DNA from: Luteimonas sp. 8-5
GTDB taxonomy: Bacteria; Pseudomonadota; Gammaproteobacteria; Xanthomonadales; Xanthomonadaceae
Direction of reading: 5' to 3'
Assembly (NCBI RefSeq): GCF_029763755.1
Contig: NZ_JARUVM010000001.1
Coordinates: 52,484-116,483, forward strand
Length of the DNA: 64,000 nucleotides
Under the pieces are notes generated by a model that was not told where the DNA came from, searched no databases, and worked only from the letters and a program-made list of their open reading frames with translations. Shown piece by piece: positions 50,422-60,928 of the stretch (its first letter is position 1; the number at the start of each line of letters is the position of its first letter). A program made the translations under genes and the position numbers.

Positions 50422-53303
50422 GCGAACAGGACACCAACCGCTACAAGGCCACGATCCACCTGCCGGCCACCGATTTCCCGATGCGCGGCGACCTGCCGAA
50501 GCGCGAACCGCTGGCGCTCGCGCGCTGGGAATCGGAAGGGCTGTACGCACGGATCCGCGAGCAGGCGAAGGGTCGCCCGCAGTGGGTCTTCCACGACGGC
50601 CCGCCGTACGCCAACGGCGCGATCCACCTGGGCCATGCGGTCAACAAGGTGCTCAAGGACGCGGTGGTCAAGTCGCGGCTGATGGCCGGCTACGACGCAC
50701 CGTTCGTACCGGGCTGGGATTGCCACGGCCTGCCGATCGAGCTCGTCGTGGAGAAGAAGTTCGGCAAGGTCGGCGACAAACTCGATGCCGCGCAGTTCCG
50801 GGCCAAGTGCCGCGAATACGCCACGGAACAGATCGACCTGCAGCGCAAGGATTTCAAGCGGCTGGGCGTGGTCGCCGACTGGGAGAATCCCTATCGCACG
50901 ATGGACCTGGCCTACGAGGCAGACATCCTGCGCTCGCTGGCGCGCATCGTCGAGCGCGGCCATCTCGCACGCGGGGTGAAGCCGGTGTACTGGTGCTTCG
51001 ACTGCGGCTCGGCGCTGGCCGAAGCGGAGATCGAATACCACGACAAGCAGTCGCCGGCGATCGACGTGGCCTACGCGGCGCGCGACGCGAAGGCGCTGGC
51101 GGCGCGGTTCGGCGTCGGGATCGATGACGACACCGTGGTCGCCGCGCCGATCTGGACCACCACGCCGTGGACGCTGCCGGCAAGCCTGGCGATCAGCATC
51201 GGACCCGAGCTCGCGTACGTGCTGGTGGAAGGTCCGCGCACCGCCGACGGCCGGCGTCGCCTGCTGGTGTTGGCCGAGGCCTTGGCCGCGCGTGCGCTGC
51301 AACGCTATGGCGTCGACACCACCACCGTGCTCGGCCAGCCGGTGCAGGGCGCCGCGCTGGAAGGCGCGGTGCTCGCCCATCCGTTCTATGCGTCGCGCGA
51401 TATCCCGCTGATACTGGGCGACCATGTGTCGGCCGAGGACGGCACCGGCCTGGTGCACACCGCGCCCGGTCACGGCCAAGACGACTTCGCGGTCGGACAG
51501 AAGTACGGGCTGGTGGAGAAGTACGGCGCCGCCGAACTCAATCCCGTGGACGGCCGCGGCGTGTACCTGCCGTCGACGCCGCCGGCGGGCGACGTGGTGC
51601 TCGCCGGCAACCACATCTGGAAGGCGAACGCGATCCTCGTCGAGCTGCTGCGCGGCAACGGTGCGCTGCTGGCGCACGAGGACATCCGCCACAGCTATCC
51701 GCATTGCTGGCGCCACCGCACGCCGGTCGCGTTCCGCGCCACGCCGCAATGGTTCATCGCCATGGACCAGGCGGGCCTTCGCCGTGACGCGCTGGCCGCG
51801 ATCGACGGCGTGCAGTGGGTGCCGGAGTGGGGCAAGGCGCGCATCGCCAACATGGTCGAAGGCCGGCCGGACTGGACCATCAGCCGCCAGCGCACCTGGG
51901 GCGTGCCGATCGCGCTGTTGTACGACCGCGAAACCGGCGAGCCGCACCCGGACACCCCGGCGCTGATGCGCAAGGTCGCCGACCTGATCGAGCGCGAAGG
52001 CGTCGATGCCTGGTACTCGCTCGACCCCGCCACCCTGATCGGCGACGACGCGTCGCGCTACGAGAAGGTCACCGACATCCTCGACGTCTGGTTCGACTCC
52101 GGCACCAGCCACGCCTGCGTGCTTGAGCGTCGGCCGCAGGACGCGCTGCACAAGCCGGCGGACCTGTACCTGGAAGGTTCGGACCAGCATCGCGGCTGGT
52201 TCCAGTCCTCGCTGCTCACCGGCGTGGCCATGGACGGCGCGGCACCGTATCGCGCCTGCCTGACCCACGGCTTTACCGTGGACGCGCAGGGCCGCAAGAT
52301 GTCGAAGTCGCTGGGCAACGGCATCGAGCCGCAGGAGATCATCAAGACCCTGGGCGCGGACATCCTGCGCCTGTGGATCCTGTCCACCGATTTCCGCAAC
52401 GAGATGTCGCTGTCGCAGGAGATCCTGAAGCGCACGGCCGACAACTACCGCCGCATCCGCAACACCGCGCGCTTCCTGCTCGGCAACCTGCACGGCTTCG
52501 ATCCCTCGAAGCATGCGGTGGCGCCGCAGGACATGGTCGCGCTGGACCGCTGGATCGTGCACCGTGCGCATGAACTGCAGGAAGCGGTCAAGGCCGACTA
52601 CGAGGCCTACGACTTCGCTTCGATCGTGCAGGCGCTGGCCAATTTCTGCAGCGTCGACCTCGGTTCGCTGTACCTGGACGTGACCAAGGACCGCCTGTAC
52701 ACGATGCAGGAGGATTCGCAGGGCCGGCGCAGCGCGCAGACCGCGATGTACCACGTCGCCGAGGCGATGGTGCGCTGGATCGCGCCGATCCTGTCGTTCA
52801 CCGCCGACGAGATGTGGGGCTACCTGCCCGCGCAGGCCGGCGGGTCGCGCGAAGGCAACGTATTGTTCTCGACCTGGTACGACGGGCTGGCGCCGCTGCC
52901 GGCCGATGCGCCGCTGTCGGCGGCCGGTTTCGAGCGCCTGCTCGACCTGCGCGAGGACGTGGCCAAGGTGCTCGAGCCGATGCGCGCGGCCGGCGAGATC
53001 GGCGCTGCCCTGGATGCGGAGATCACGCTGGCCTGCAACGCGGACGACCGCAAGTGGCTGGCGCCGTTCGTGGACGAGTTGCGGTTCCTGCTGATCAGCG
53101 GTGACGTGGTCGTGGTCGATGCCGATGCCGATGCCGATGCAGGCAGGGGGATCGCGGCTTCCGCCGCTCCTACCGCCAAGCCGAAGTGCGTGCGCTGCTG
53201 GCAACGGCGTGCGGACGTGGGGGCGGACGCGGCGCATCCGGAGATCTGCTCGCGCTGCGTGTCGAACGTCGAAGGTCCGGGCGAAACCCGGAGGTGGTTC
53301 TGA
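50418..53303 (+). CDS. ileS: Isoleucyl-tRNA synthetase, with a repeat-derived insert before the zinc finger
   Basis: 961 residues from GTG 50418. Class I motifs [11 protein letters not shown] (HIGH) and [10 protein letters not shown] (KMSKS) are intact, and the editing domain lies between. The C-terminal zinc finger is [24 protein letters not shown]. Just before it (about residues 898-920) the protein contains DADADADA, coded by a GATGCC hexanucleotide, and IAASAAPT, coded by one arm of the REP-like element. These residues form a linker and probably do not disturb activity. Confidence 0.97.
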   Translation: MSEQDTNRYKATIHLPATDFPMRGDLPKREPLALARWESEGLYARIREQAKGRPQWVFHDGPPYANGAIHLGHAVNKVLKDAVVKSRLMAGYDAPFVPGWDCHGLPIELVVEKKFGKVGDKLDAAQFRAKCREYATEQIDLQRKDFKRLGVVADWENPYRTMDLAYEADILRSLARIVERGHLARGVKPVYWCFDCGSALAEAEIEYHDKQSPAIDVAYAARDAKALAARFGVGIDDDTVVAAPIWTTTPWTLPASLAISIGPELAYVLVEGPRTADGRRRLLVLAEALAARALQRYGVDTTTVLGQPVQGAALEGAVLAHPFYASRDIPLILGDHVSAEDGTGLVHTAPGHGQDDFAVGQKYGLVEKYGAAELNPVDGRGVYLPSTPPAGDVVLAGNHIWKANAILVELLRGNGALLAHEDIRHSYPHCWRHRTPVAFRATPQWFIAMDQAGLRRDALAAIDGVQWVPEWGKARIANMVEGRPDWTISRQRTWGVPIALLYDRETGEPHPDTPALMRKVADLIEREGVDAWYSLDPATLIGDDASRYEKVTDILDVWFDSGTSHACVLERRPQDALHKPADLYLEGSDQHRGWFQSSLLTGVAMDGAAPYRACLTHGFTVDAQGRKMSKSLGNGIEPQEIIKTLGADILRLWILSTDFRNEMSLSQEILKRTADNYRRIRNTARFLLGNLHGFDPSKHAVAPQDMVALDRWIVHRAHELQEAVKADYEAYDFASIVQALANFCSVDLGSLYLDVTKDRLYTMQEDSQGRRSAQTAMYHVAEAMVRWIAPILSFTADEMWGYLPAQAGGSREGNVLFSTWYDGLAPLPADAPLSAAGFERLLDLREDVAKVLEPMRAAGEIGAALDAEITLACNADDRKWLAPFVDELRFLLISGDVVVVDADADADAGRGIAASAAPTAKPKCVRCWQRRADVGADAAHPEICSRCVSNVEGPGETRRWF
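53118..53141 (+). repeat. GATGCC hexanucleotide tandem repeat in ileS
   Basis: Four in-frame copies of GATGCC (the last with one change) encode Asp-Ala. They stand 11 bases before the REP-like arm in the same gene. Confidence 0.8.
53152..53173 (+). repeat. REP-like element inside ileS
   Basis: TCGCGGCTTCCGCCGCTCCT followed by AC is identical to the right arm of the palindrome at 28094-28115. Translated as part of IAASAAPT, directly before the zinc-finger domain. Confidence 0.88.
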
Positions 53304-53797
53304 TGGCCGCGGTGAAGCCCAACGCACTGCCCTGGCTCGGCCTGTCGGCCGTGGTGCTGGTGCTTGACCAGCTGAGTAAGCTGTGGGTATTGCGCAGCCT
53401 GCCGGAATTCCAGGCGATCCCGGTCATCGACGGGTTCTGGAACTGGTATCGCACCTACAACACCGGCGCGGCATTCAGCTTCCTGAGCGACGCAGGCGGT
53501 TGGCAGCAATTCCTGTTCGCCGGGCTGGCGGTGGTGATCTGTTCGGTGCTGGGGTGGTGGCTGTCGCGCACCCCGCGCGGCGACTGGCGCACGGCGCTGC
53601 CGTTCGCGCTGGTGATCGGTGGGGCCGTCGGCAATGTCATCGATCGGCTGCAGCACGGCCACGTCGTGGACTTCATCCAGTGGCACTGGCGCGACCATTA
53701 CTGGCCGGCCTTCAACATCGCCGACGCGGCGATCGTCGGCGGCGCCATCGGCATCGTCCTGTTCGGCCTGCTGGAGCGCAAGCCGAAGCCTGCCTAG
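53303..53797 (+). CDS. lspA: Signal peptidase II (lipoprotein signal peptidase)
   Basis: 164 residues, four membrane segments. Catalytic aspartates lie in [14 protein letters not shown] and [12 protein letters not shown]. It cleaves prolipoprotein signals. The ATG overlaps the ileS stop by one base, matching the usual ileS-lspA order. Confidence 0.96.
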   Translation: MAAVKPNALPWLGLSAVVLVLDQLSKLWVLRSLPEFQAIPVIDGFWNWYRTYNTGAAFSFLSDAGGWQQFLFAGLAVVICSVLGWWLSRTPRGDWRTALPFALVIGGAVGNVIDRLQHGHVVDFIQWHWRDHYWPAFNIADAAIVGGAIGIVLFGLLERKPKPA

Positions 53798-53800
53798 GGC

Positions 53801-53806
53801 TACAAT
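53801..53806 (+). promoter_or_regulatory. Possible -10 box before ispH
   Basis: TACAAT directly after the lspA stop and 6 bases before the ispH start. If used, the transcript would have almost no leader. More probably ispH is read from the ribF promoter. Confidence 0.25.
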
Positions 53807-53812
53807 GCCCCC

Positions 53813-54763
53813 ATGGACATCGTCCTCGCCAACCCCCGCGGTTTCTGCGCCGGTGTCGACCGCGCGATCGAGATCGTCAAGCGCGCCCTCGACAGCCTCG
53901 GCGCGCCGATCTACGTGCGCCACGAAGTGGTCCACAACCGCTACGTGGTCGACGAGCTCAAGCACCGTGGCGCGGTGTTCGTCGAGGAACTGCATGAAGT
54001 GCCCGACGGCGCCACCGTGATCTTCAGCGCGCACGGCGTGTCGCAGGCGGTGCGCGCCGAAGCCGACCGCCGCGGCCTGAAAGTGTTCGACGCCACCTGC
54101 CCGCTGGTGACCAAGGTCCACCTCGAGGTCGCGCGCCAATGCCGCGCCGGCCGCGACATGGTCCTGGTCGGCCACGCCGGCCATCCGGAGGTCGAGGGCA
54201 CGATGGGGCAGTGGCGCCGCGAGCCCGGGGCGGGCGAGATCTACCTGGTCGAGAACCTGGAGGACGTCGCCGCGCTGCGGGTCGCGCAGCCCGACAACCT
54301 CGGCTACACCACCCAGACCACGCTCTCGGTCGACGACACCCGCGGCATCATCCAGGCGCTGAAGGAGCGGTTCCCGCAGATCCAGGGGCCGCGCAACGAC
54401 GACATCTGCTACGCCACCCAGAACCGCCAGGACGCCGTGCGCGAGCTGTCGCGGCAATGCGACCTGGTGCTGGTGGTCGGTTCGCCCAACAGCTCCAACT
54501 CCAACCGCCTGCGCGAACTGGCCCAGCGCGAGGGCGTCGAGGCCTACCTGATCGACGGCGCGGTCGAGATCGACCCGCGCTGGATCGCCGGCCGCCAGCA
54601 CATCGGCGTCACCGCCGGCGCCTCGGCGCCGGAGGTGCTGGTGCGCGGCGTGATCGAGCGCCTGCAGCAGCTCGGGGCCGTCTCGGTGCGCGAACTCGAC
54701 GGCGAGCCCGAGGACATGGTGTTCGCGCTGCCGCGGGAGTTGCGGCTGCAACTGGTCGACTGA
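53813..54763 (+). CDS. ispH: 4-Hydroxy-3-methylbut-2-enyl diphosphate reductase
   Basis: 316 residues. The three cluster cysteines are in [24 protein letters not shown] and [12 protein letters not shown]; the substrate pocket has [12 protein letters not shown] and the TAGASAPE loop. Last step of the non-mevalonate (MEP) pathway giving IPP and DMAPP. Confidence 0.97.
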   Translation: MDIVLANPRGFCAGVDRAIEIVKRALDSLGAPIYVRHEVVHNRYVVDELKHRGAVFVEELHEVPDGATVIFSAHGVSQAVRAEADRRGLKVFDATCPLVTKVHLEVARQCRAGRDMVLVGHAGHPEVEGTMGQWRREPGAGEIYLVENLEDVAALRVAQPDNLGYTTQTTLSVDDTRGIIQALKERFPQIQGPRNDDICYATQNRQDAVRELSRQCDLVLVVGSPNSSNSNRLRELAQREGVEAYLIDGAVEIDPRWIAGRQHIGVTAGASAPEVLVRGVIERLQQLGAVSVRELDGEPEDMVFALPRELRLQLVD

Positions 54764-54766
54764 GCC

Positions 54767-55000
54767 TCAATCCGTATCGTTCTTGCGCGCGCCGCGCAGG
54801 TTCATGGCGAACAGGCCCGCCTGCAGGGCGATCAGTGCCCAAGCCTGGTCGTGCCAGCCCCAGCCCACCCAGAGGATGTTGCTGGCGACGAACCACCAGA
54901 AGCCCAGTTCCCGGCGCCGCTTCTGTTTCGAGCCCACCAGCCACGCGGCGAACAGGGTCACGGTCATGGCCGGCCATTGCAGCAGATCGATCCAGTCCAT
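54767..55000 (-). CDS. Small three-segment membrane protein
   Basis: 77 residues from ATG 55000. Three hydrophobic segments (about 9-23, 33-48 and 52-68) rich in Trp (FWWFVASNILWVGWGW), with a basic cytoplasmic-type loop SKQKRRREL. Topology resembles a fragment of PnuC/YgjV-like transporters, but I do not assign it. Convergent with ispH, 3 bases apart. Confidence 0.6.
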   Translation of the reverse strand: MDWIDLLQWPAMTVTLFAAWLVGSKQKRRRELGFWWFVASNILWVGWGWHDQAWALIALQAGLFAMNLRGARKNDTD

Positions 55001-55072
55001 GGCCGGGAGGCTAGATGAACCGGTGTGCGCGTCTGGTGGACCAGCCCGCAAGCCGCTAGAATTGGCCGCTTC

Positions 55073-55148
55073 GCCGGAATAGCTCAGTTGGTAGAGCGGC
55101 GCATTCGTAATGCGTAGGTCGTAGGTTCGATTCCTATTTCCGGCACCA
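55073..55148 (+). tRNA. tRNA-Thr (anticodon CGT)
   Basis: 76 bases with encoded CCA. Acceptor stem GCCGGAA/TTCCGGC, D arm AGCTCAGTTGGTAGAGC, anticodon CGT at 55106-55108 in a seven-base loop, T arm GTAGGTTCGATTCCTAT. Confidence 0.97.
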
Positions 55149-55168
55149 GGTTCCGTTCTGGAATATCG

Positions 55169-55202
55169 CGCCCCGTGCAGCCTTGCACGGGGCGTTTTTT
55201 TT
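55169..55202 (+). terminator. Terminator after tRNA-Thr
   Basis: CGCCCCGTGCA, GCCT, TGCACGGGGCG, an 11-base perfect stem followed by eight T. Confidence 0.96.
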
Positions 55203-55229
55203 GATCTGGTCCTTATCTGGCTACTGTGC

Positions 55230-55271
55230 TTGACATGGTATGCGGCGCTATGTACTGTTTGCGAAACAGTA
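55230..55271 (+). promoter_or_regulatory. Promoter and PadR-type operator of the padR operon
   Basis: A consensus -35 box TTGACA (55230-55235) is followed 17 bases later by TACTGT as the likely -10. The -10 is part of a perfect palindrome, TACTGTTT, GCG, AAACAGTA (55253-55271). This type of ACTGT/ACAGT operator is known for PadR repressors, so the gene is probably autorepressed. Confidence 0.8.
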
Positions 55272-55284
55272 GCCGGAGAGGGGC

Positions 55285-55635
55285 ATGGCAACCAGCCACG
55301 GACCCAGCAAAAACAGTGATATAGGGCAGGTCGAGCTGCGCCGCGGGGTGCTGGTGCTGGCCGTGCTCAGCCAGCTGCGCCACCGCCAGTACGGCTATTC
55401 GTTGCGCCAGGCCCTGGCCGACGGCGGCATGCCGGTGGAGGAGGGAACCCTGTATCCGCTGCTGCGCCGGCTGGAGGCGCAGGGCCTGCTGGCCAGCGAG
55501 TGGGACACCGGCACGGCGCCGCCGCGCCGCTATTACCGCCTCAACGCCGAGGGCAAGCGCGCCCTGGCCGAACTTGCCGATGCCTGGCGCGCCCAGGTCG
55601 AAGCCGTCGAAGGATTCCTGGGGGACGAACGATGA
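55285..55635 (+). CDS. PadR-family transcriptional repressor
   Basis: 116 residues. The winged helix reads GVLVLAVLSQLRHRQYGYSLRQALADGGMPVEEGTLYPLLRRLEAQGLLASEW and the wing PRRYYRLNAEGKRALAEL. It belongs to the short PadR-s2 type with a brief C-terminal dimerisation helix. The ATGA overlap couples it to the membrane-protein gene, the arrangement common for PadR regulators that control their neighbour. Confidence 0.93.
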   Translation: MATSHGPSKNSDIGQVELRRGVLVLAVLSQLRHRQYGYSLRQALADGGMPVEEGTLYPLLRRLEAQGLLASEWDTGTAPPRRYYRLNAEGKRALAELADAWRAQVEAVEGFLGDER

Positions 55636-56573
55636 ACGCGAACGATGTGATCGAATCCTATGTGCGCGATGTCGCGCGCTACCTGCCGCGCGACAAGCGC
55701 AACGACGTCGCGATGGAGCTGCGTGCGCTGCTGCATGAGGAGCTCGGGGCGAGGGCAGCGGCGGCCGGCAGGCCGGCCGACCGCGCGCTGGCGATGGAAC
55801 TGCTCGCCGATTTCGGGCGGCCGGTACAGGTCGCTACCCGTTACCACCCGCGCAATCCGCTAATCGAGCCGGAGGACAACCACAACTTCGCGATCTGGAC
55901 CGTGGTCGGCATCCTGGCGCTAGCGGTGCACAACGACGGGCAGGCGGAAATGCAGTGGCTGGAAGCCATGCACTGGATCGGCATCATGTTCGTGGTGTTC
56001 GCGATGATCGGCTGGGCCCGGCGGCGCCAGCCTGCAGGCAAGTTCGGCTGGCGCCCGCGCACGCAGGACAAGCCTGCCCACGGCGGTCGCTGGCCCGCGC
56101 TGCTCGCCGCCGCCGGAACGGTGGTGTTCCCGCTCGCGTTGTACCTGTCGCCGCAGGCGTACTGGGACGCGGCGACGTTCGGCAGGGGCGTCGCCGGAGG
56201 CCTGCTGCAGACGCCGGAGTTCCTCGACAGCTGGCAGCGCACGGCCACCATCGGCTGGTTCGTACTGGTCGTCGCCAACTACCTGGTGGTCGGGGTGCAG
56301 GACGGATGGAAGCGCTGGAACCGCCAGCTCAGCCTGGTCGCCCATGTCGGCCTCGGCCTGATGTTGCTCGCCCACGCCGCGCCGCTGGTGACGCTGCTCG
56401 ACCGCGAGCCGTTCGCGATCTTCGTGGCCGCTGGCGCGGACGAGGTCGCGCGCCCCTGGTTCGGCGTCGCTGCCGCCATCACCCTGCTGAGCACGCTGTA
56501 CGAGATGTACCGGGAGTGGGTGCGGGTCGAGCCGGCGCCCGCCGTCTCCCCGGATGCGACGGCCGCGCGATAA
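55632..56573 (+). CDS. Membrane protein of unknown function controlled with padR (HAAS-like N terminus)
   Basis: 313 residues. The cytoplasmic N-terminal helical domain (MNANDVIESYVRDVARYLPRDKRNDVAMELRALLHEELGARA, then MELLADFGRPVQVATRYHP) resembles the HAAS/DUF1700-type helper domain often encoded after PadR genes. Six or so membrane segments follow (about 75-300). Known HAAS proteins are thought to relay PadR control to transporters or anti-sigma systems. No partner transporter is next to it. The function is unknown. Confidence 0.75.
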   Translation: MNANDVIESYVRDVARYLPRDKRNDVAMELRALLHEELGARAAAAGRPADRALAMELLADFGRPVQVATRYHPRNPLIEPEDNHNFAIWTVVGILALAVHNDGQAEMQWLEAMHWIGIMFVVFAMIGWARRRQPAGKFGWRPRTQDKPAHGGRWPALLAAAGTVVFPLALYLSPQAYWDAATFGRGVAGGLLQTPEFLDSWQRTATIGWFVLVVANYLVVGVQDGWKRWNRQLSLVAHVGLGLMLLAHAAPLVTLLDREPFAIFVAAGADEVARPWFGVAAAITLLSTLYEMYREWVRVEPAPAVSPDATAAR

Positions 56574-56582
56574 AGTGTGGCG

Positions 56583-57980
56583 ATGAAGACAGCGGGCAAG
56601 GCGGTCAAGGCGAAGGTTGCGTACGTCTGCGGCGAGTGCGGCGGCGAACACAACAAGTGGCAGGGCCAATGCGCCGAATGCGGCGCCTGGAACACGCTGT
56701 CGGAGATCGTGCTGGAGTCGGCGGCCGCACAGAAGTCGCCGGCTTCGCGCCGCGCGAGCTGGGCCGGCAAGGTCGATGCGCCGAAGGTGACGCCGCTGGG
56801 TGAGGTGCGGCATCAGGAAGACGCGCGCGTATCCACCGGCATCGGCGAGTTCGACCGGGTGCTGGGCGGCGGCCTGGTCGAGGGCGCAGTGGTGCTGGTC
56901 GGCGGCGATCCTGGCATCGGCAAGTCGACCCTGCTGCTGCAGGCGGTGGCCAAGATGGCGGCGACCTTGCCCGGCCTGTACGTGACCGGCGAGGAATCGC
57001 TGGCACAGGTCGCCGGGCGCGCGTCGCGCCTGGGACTGCCTGTCGACGGCGTGCATGCGCTGGCCGAAACCGGCATCGAGCGCATCCTCGAGCACGCCGC
57101 GGCGATGCGCCCGCGCATGATCGTCGCCGACTCGGTGCAGACGCTGTGGACCGAGTCGCTGACCGCGGCACCCGGCTCGGTGAGCCAGGTGCGCGAGTCG
57201 GCCGCGCGCCTGGTGCGTTATGCCAAGGAGACCGGGACCGCGGTTTTCCTGGTCGGCCACGTCACCAAGGAAGGCGGCATCGCCGGCCCGCGCGTGCTCG
57301 AGCACATGGTCGATGCGGTGCTGTATTTCGAGGGCGAATCGGGCTCGCGCTTCCGCGTGCTGCGCGCGTTCAAGAACCGTTTCGGCGCGGTCAACGAACT
57401 GGGCGTGTTCGCCATGGGCGAGCAGGGCCTGAAGGAAGTGCCCAATCCGTCGGCGATCTTCCTCTCCGGCGGCAGCCTGCGGCAGCCCGGCAGTTGCGTG
57501 ATGGTCACGCGCGAAGGCACCCGCCCCCTGCTGGTCGAGGTGCAGGCCCTCGTCGACGCGTCGCCGCTGTCGAACCCGCGCCGCGTCGCAGTCGGCCTGG
57601 AGCAGAACCGGCTGGCCATGCTGCTGGCGGTGCTGCACCGACACGGGGGCATCGGCGTGTCCGACCAGGACGTGTTCGTCAACGTGGTCGGCGGCATCCG
57701 ACTGCAGGAGACGGCGGCCGACCTGCCGGTGCTGCTGGCCGTGCTGTCGTCGCTGCGCGACCGGCCGCTGCCGGACAAGACCATTGCGTTCGGCGAGGTC
57801 GGGCTGTCAGGCGAGATCCGTCCGGTGCCCAATGGCGAGGAACGCCTGAAGGAAGCCGCGACCCACGGCTTCAAGCGCGCGATCGTGCCACGCGCCAACG
57901 TGCCCAAGGGCGGCAGCTTCAAGGGGCTGGAGATCGTCGCGGCAGAGAAGCTCGCCGACGCGATCGACGCGATCGTCTAG
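56583..57980 (+). CDS. radA: DNA repair protein RadA
   Basis: 465 residues from ATG 56583 (GTG 56577 possible). Zinc finger CGECGGEHNKWQGQCAECGAW, RecA-like core with GGDPGIGKSTLLLQ, the RadA-specific KNRFG motif (FKNRFGAVNELGVF) and a C-terminal Lon-protease-like domain. It helps branch migration in recombination. Independent of the padR pair before it. Confidence 0.97.
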   Translation: MKTAGKAVKAKVAYVCGECGGEHNKWQGQCAECGAWNTLSEIVLESAAAQKSPASRRASWAGKVDAPKVTPLGEVRHQEDARVSTGIGEFDRVLGGGLVEGAVVLVGGDPGIGKSTLLLQAVAKMAATLPGLYVTGEESLAQVAGRASRLGLPVDGVHALAETGIERILEHAAAMRPRMIVADSVQTLWTESLTAAPGSVSQVRESAARLVRYAKETGTAVFLVGHVTKEGGIAGPRVLEHMVDAVLYFEGESGSRFRVLRAFKNRFGAVNELGVFAMGEQGLKEVPNPSAIFLSGGSLRQPGSCVMVTREGTRPLLVEVQALVDASPLSNPRRVAVGLEQNRLAMLLAVLHRHGGIGVSDQDVFVNVVGGIRLQETAADLPVLLAVLSSLRDRPLPDKTIAFGEVGLSGEIRPVPNGEERLKEAATHGFKRAIVPRANVPKGGSFKGLEIVAAEKLADAIDAIV

Positions 57981-57986
57981 CGTCTC

Positions 57987-58769
57987 CTAGCGGTGCAGGA
58001 CCAGCTCCAGGACGAACTTGCTGCCGAAGAAGGCCAGCACCAGCAGGGCCATGGCCACCAAGGTCCAGCCGGCGGCGGTGCGCCCGCGCCAGCCGCGCAG
58101 CCAGCGCCCCAGCAGTAGGCCTCCGAACACCAGCCAGGACAGCACGCTGAGCACCGTCTTGTGGACCAGGTGCTGGGCCAGCAGGTCTTCGACGAACAGC
58201 ACGCCGGTCAGCAGCGTCGCGGTGAGCAGGGCGAAACCCACGGCGACGGTGCGGAACAGCAGCGATTCCAGTTCGGTCAGCGGGGGCAGGGCGAAGCGCC
58301 AGCGGCCGAACTGGTGGCGGCGCAACGCGCGATCCTGCAACCACAGCATTACCGCCAGCAGCGCGGCGACGGCCAGGGTGGCGTAAGCCAGCAACGCGCA
58401 CCACGCATGCAGCTGCAGGCGCCAGTCGAGCACTTCGACCACGTGGTGGCCATACCCGGCGTAGCCAGCCAGCGTCGCCGCGGCGACCGGATATCCGACC
58501 ACGCCCAGGGCAGCCATGCGCCCGCCCGCACCGACCACGCTGGTGAGCGCGGCCATGCCCAGGCCGACGAGGGACAGCGCTGCGAAGAAATGCATGTCGG
58601 CGCCGCCGCTGTTGCGCCAGGCCAGCAGGTGCACGCCGGCATGCAGCAACACGGCAACGCCGGCGACGGCGAGCCAGGTCCATCCTTCGCGCGAGTCGCG
58701 CCGCAGGTCCACCACCAGCAGCACGGTTGCGACGAGATAGGCCGCCTGGGCGATGAGAACCATTGTCAT
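57987..58769 (-). CDS. CcsA/YpjD-type inner membrane protein (cytochrome c assembly family)
   Basis: 260 residues from ATG 58769 (TTG 58775 possible). Eight hydrophobic segments. Histidines in ALLLHAGVHLLAW-like and DWRLQLHAWCALLAYATL contexts, with FVEDLLAQHLVHKTVLSVLSW, match the haem-handling family of CcsA-type proteins. Gammaproteobacterial members next to ffh are usually called YpjD or CorE-like with uncertain function. It is divergent from ffh. Confidence 0.85.
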   Translation of the reverse strand: MTMVLIAQAAYLVATVLLVVDLRRDSREGWTWLAVAGVAVLLHAGVHLLAWRNSGGADMHFFAALSLVGLGMAALTSVVGAGGRMAALGVVGYPVAAATLAGYAGYGHHVVEVLDWRLQLHAWCALLAYATLAVAALLAVMLWLQDRALRRHQFGRWRFALPPLTELESLLFRTVAVGFALLTATLLTGVLFVEDLLAQHLVHKTVLSVLSWLVFGGLLLGRWLRGWRGRTAAGWTLVAMALLVLAFFGSKFVLELVLHR

Positions 58770-58812
58770 CGGCAAAGTGTCGCATGAAGCGGGGCCGGTG
58801 GAAGCGGCCGGC

Positions 58813-58818
58813 TATAAT
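58813..58818 (+). promoter_or_regulatory. -10 box of ffh
   Basis: TATAAT in GGCTATAATCG, 29 bases before the ATG. No good -35. It sits in an imperfect palindrome CGGCCGGC...GACGGCCG. Confidence 0.6.
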
Positions 58819-58847
58819 CGACGGCCGTTTTCTCCTGTCGGACCCCC

Positions 58848-60209
58848 ATGTTCGAATCCCTGACCCAGCGCCTGTCCGGCACCATCGAGCGCGTCCGCGG
58901 CCGTGGCCGGCTAACCGAATCCAACATCACCGAAGCCCTGCGCGAGGTGCGGATCGCGCTGCTCGAGGCCGACGTCGCTCTGCCCGTGGTCCAGGCCCTG
59001 ATCCAGCGCATCAAGGTGCGTGCGATCGGCCAGGAAGTGCTGAAGTCGCTGACCCCGGGCCAGGCCCTGATCAAGGTCGTGCGCGACGAGCTGACCCTGG
59101 TGATGGGCGCATCGGCCAGCGAGCTGGACCTCAACGTGCCGGCGCCGGCGGTGGTGCTGATGGCCGGCCTGCAGGGCGCGGGCAAGACCACCACGGCGGC
59201 CAAGCTCGCGCGGCACCTGAAGGAGCGGCGCAAGAAGAAGGTCATGGTGGTCAGTGCCGACGTGTACCGCCCGGCCGCGATCGAACAGCTGAAGACGCTC
59301 GCCGCGCAGGTCGGGGTGCAGTTCTTCCCGTCGGACGTCTCGCAGAAGCCCGAGGCCATCGTGCGCGCTGCGATTGCCGACGCACGCAAGTCCTTCATCG
59401 ACGTGCTGATCGTCGACACCGCCGGCCGCACCAGCATCGACGACGCGATGATGGCGGAGATCAAGGCGTTGCACGCGGCGGTGTCGCCGGTCGAGACCCT
59501 GTTCGTGGTCGACTCGATGACCGGCCAGGACGCAGCCACCACCGCGAAGCACTTCGGCGAAGCGCTGCCGCTGACCGGCGTGGTCCTGACCAAGACCGAC
59601 GGCGACGCCCGCGGCGGCGCCGCGCTGAGCGTCCGCTACATCACCGGCAAGCCGATCAAGTTCATCGGCACCGGCGAAAAGACCGACGGGCTGGACGTGT
59701 TCCATCCCGACCGCGTCGCCAGCCGCATCCTCGACATGGGCGACGTGCTGTCGCTGGTCGAGCAGGTCGAGCAGCAGGTCGACAGGGACAAGGCGCAGAA
59801 GCTGGCCGAGAAAGTGGCCAAGGGCAAGCGCTTCGACCTCAACGACATGAAGGACCAGCTCGAGCAGATGCAGAACATGGGCGGCCTGGCCGGGCTGATG
59901 GACAAGCTGCCCGGCGTCGGCCAGATCCCGGACGCGGTCAAGGCCCAGGTCACCGGCAGGGAAGTGCCGCGGATGGTGGCGATCATCAACTCGATGACGA
60001 AGAAGGAGCGTCGCAACCCGGCACTGCTGAACGGCTCCCGGCGCAAGCGTATCGCGGCCGGCTCGGGCCTGACCCCCGCGGACGTCAACAAGCTGCTGAA
60101 GCAGTACCAGCAGATGGAAAAGATGATGGCGAAGATGGGCCGCGGGGGCATGAAGGGCCTGATGCGCGGCATGCAGGGCATGATGGGCGGCGGGATGCCG
60201 TTCCGCTGA
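58848..60209 (+). CDS. ffh: Signal recognition particle protein Ffh
   Basis: 453 residues. The N domain (1-85), G domain with [22 protein letters not shown] and [10 protein letters not shown], and a Met-rich M domain (ending [20 protein letters not shown]) that binds 4.5S RNA and signal peptides. Targets membrane proteins with FtsY. The stop shares a base with the next start. Confidence 0.98.
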   Translation: MFESLTQRLSGTIERVRGRGRLTESNITEALREVRIALLEADVALPVVQALIQRIKVRAIGQEVLKSLTPGQALIKVVRDELTLVMGASASELDLNVPAPAVVLMAGLQGAGKTTTAAKLARHLKERRKKKVMVVSADVYRPAAIEQLKTLAAQVGVQFFPSDVSQKPEAIVRAAIADARKSFIDVLIVDTAGRTSIDDAMMAEIKALHAAVSPVETLFVVDSMTGQDAATTAKHFGEALPLTGVVLTKTDGDARGGAALSVRYITGKPIKFIGTGEKTDGLDVFHPDRVASRILDMGDVLSLVEQVEQQVDRDKAQKLAEKVAKGKRFDLNDMKDQLEQMQNMGGLAGLMDKLPGVGQIPDAVKAQVTGREVPRMVAIINSMTKKERRNPALLNGSRRKRIAAGSGLTPADVNKLLKQYQQMEKMMAKMGRGGMKGLMRGMQGMMGGGMPFR

Positions 60210-60916
60210 TGCGCCGCGGCCAGCACCCGCCCGAGCGGCACCGCGGCGGCCACGCCGGATGGTTGCGGGCCGCGGTGCTGGGCGCGAACGACGGCATCGT
60301 TTCTACCGCGAGCCTGGTCGTGGGCATGGCGGCTGCGGGCGCGGCGCACGGGCAGTTGCTGCTAGCGGGCATGGCCGGCCTGGTGGGCGGGGCGATGTCC
60401 ATGGCTGCCGGCGAATACGTGTCGGTCAGCTCGCAGTCCGATGCCGAGCACGCCGACCTGGCCAAGGAGCGGCGCGAACTGCGCGAATTCCCCGAGGGCG
60501 AGCACCGCGAGCTGGTGGGCATCTATGTGGAGCGCGGCCTCGAGCCGGCGCTGGCCGAGCAGGTCGCCACGCAGTTGGCCGCGCACGATGCGCTCGGCGC
60601 GCACGCGCGCGACGAGCTGGGCATCACCGAGAACCTGCGTGCGCGCCCCCTGCAGGCGGCGCTCGCCTCGGCGGCTGCGTTCGCGACGGGTGCGCTGCTG
60701 CCGATCGTGGTCGTCATGATCGCGCCGCAGTCCGGAGCAGGCGGCTGGGTCACCGGATTCTCGCTGGCCTGCCTGGCGGTCCTGGGCGGCCTGGCGGCAG
60801 TGGTCGGAGGCGCCCCGGCCTGGCGCGGAGCCGCCCGGGTCGTGGCCTGGAGCGCGCTGGCCATGGGTTTCACCGCACTGGTCGGACGGCTGTTCGGGGT
60901 GGCGATCGCCGGTTGA
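60209..60916 (+). CDS. VIT1/CCC1-family membrane protein (iron/manganese transport type)
   Basis: 235 residues. [26 protein letters not shown] and [35 protein letters not shown] match the family; a cytoplasmic helical segment follows, then three more membrane segments. Related proteins move Fe2+ or Mn2+ out of the cytosol. The ATG at 60209 overlaps the ffh stop (TGATG), suggesting coupling. Confidence 0.9.
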   Translation: MRRGQHPPERHRGGHAGWLRAAVLGANDGIVSTASLVVGMAAAGAAHGQLLLAGMAGLVGGAMSMAAGEYVSVSSQSDAEHADLAKERRELREFPEGEHRELVGIYVERGLEPALAEQVATQLAAHDALGAHARDELGITENLRARPLQAALASAAAFATGALLPIVVVMIAPQSGAGGWVTGFSLACLAVLGGLAAVVGGAPAWRGAARVVAWSALAMGFTALVGRLFGVAIAG

Positions 60917-60928
60917 GTGCAAGACGCC

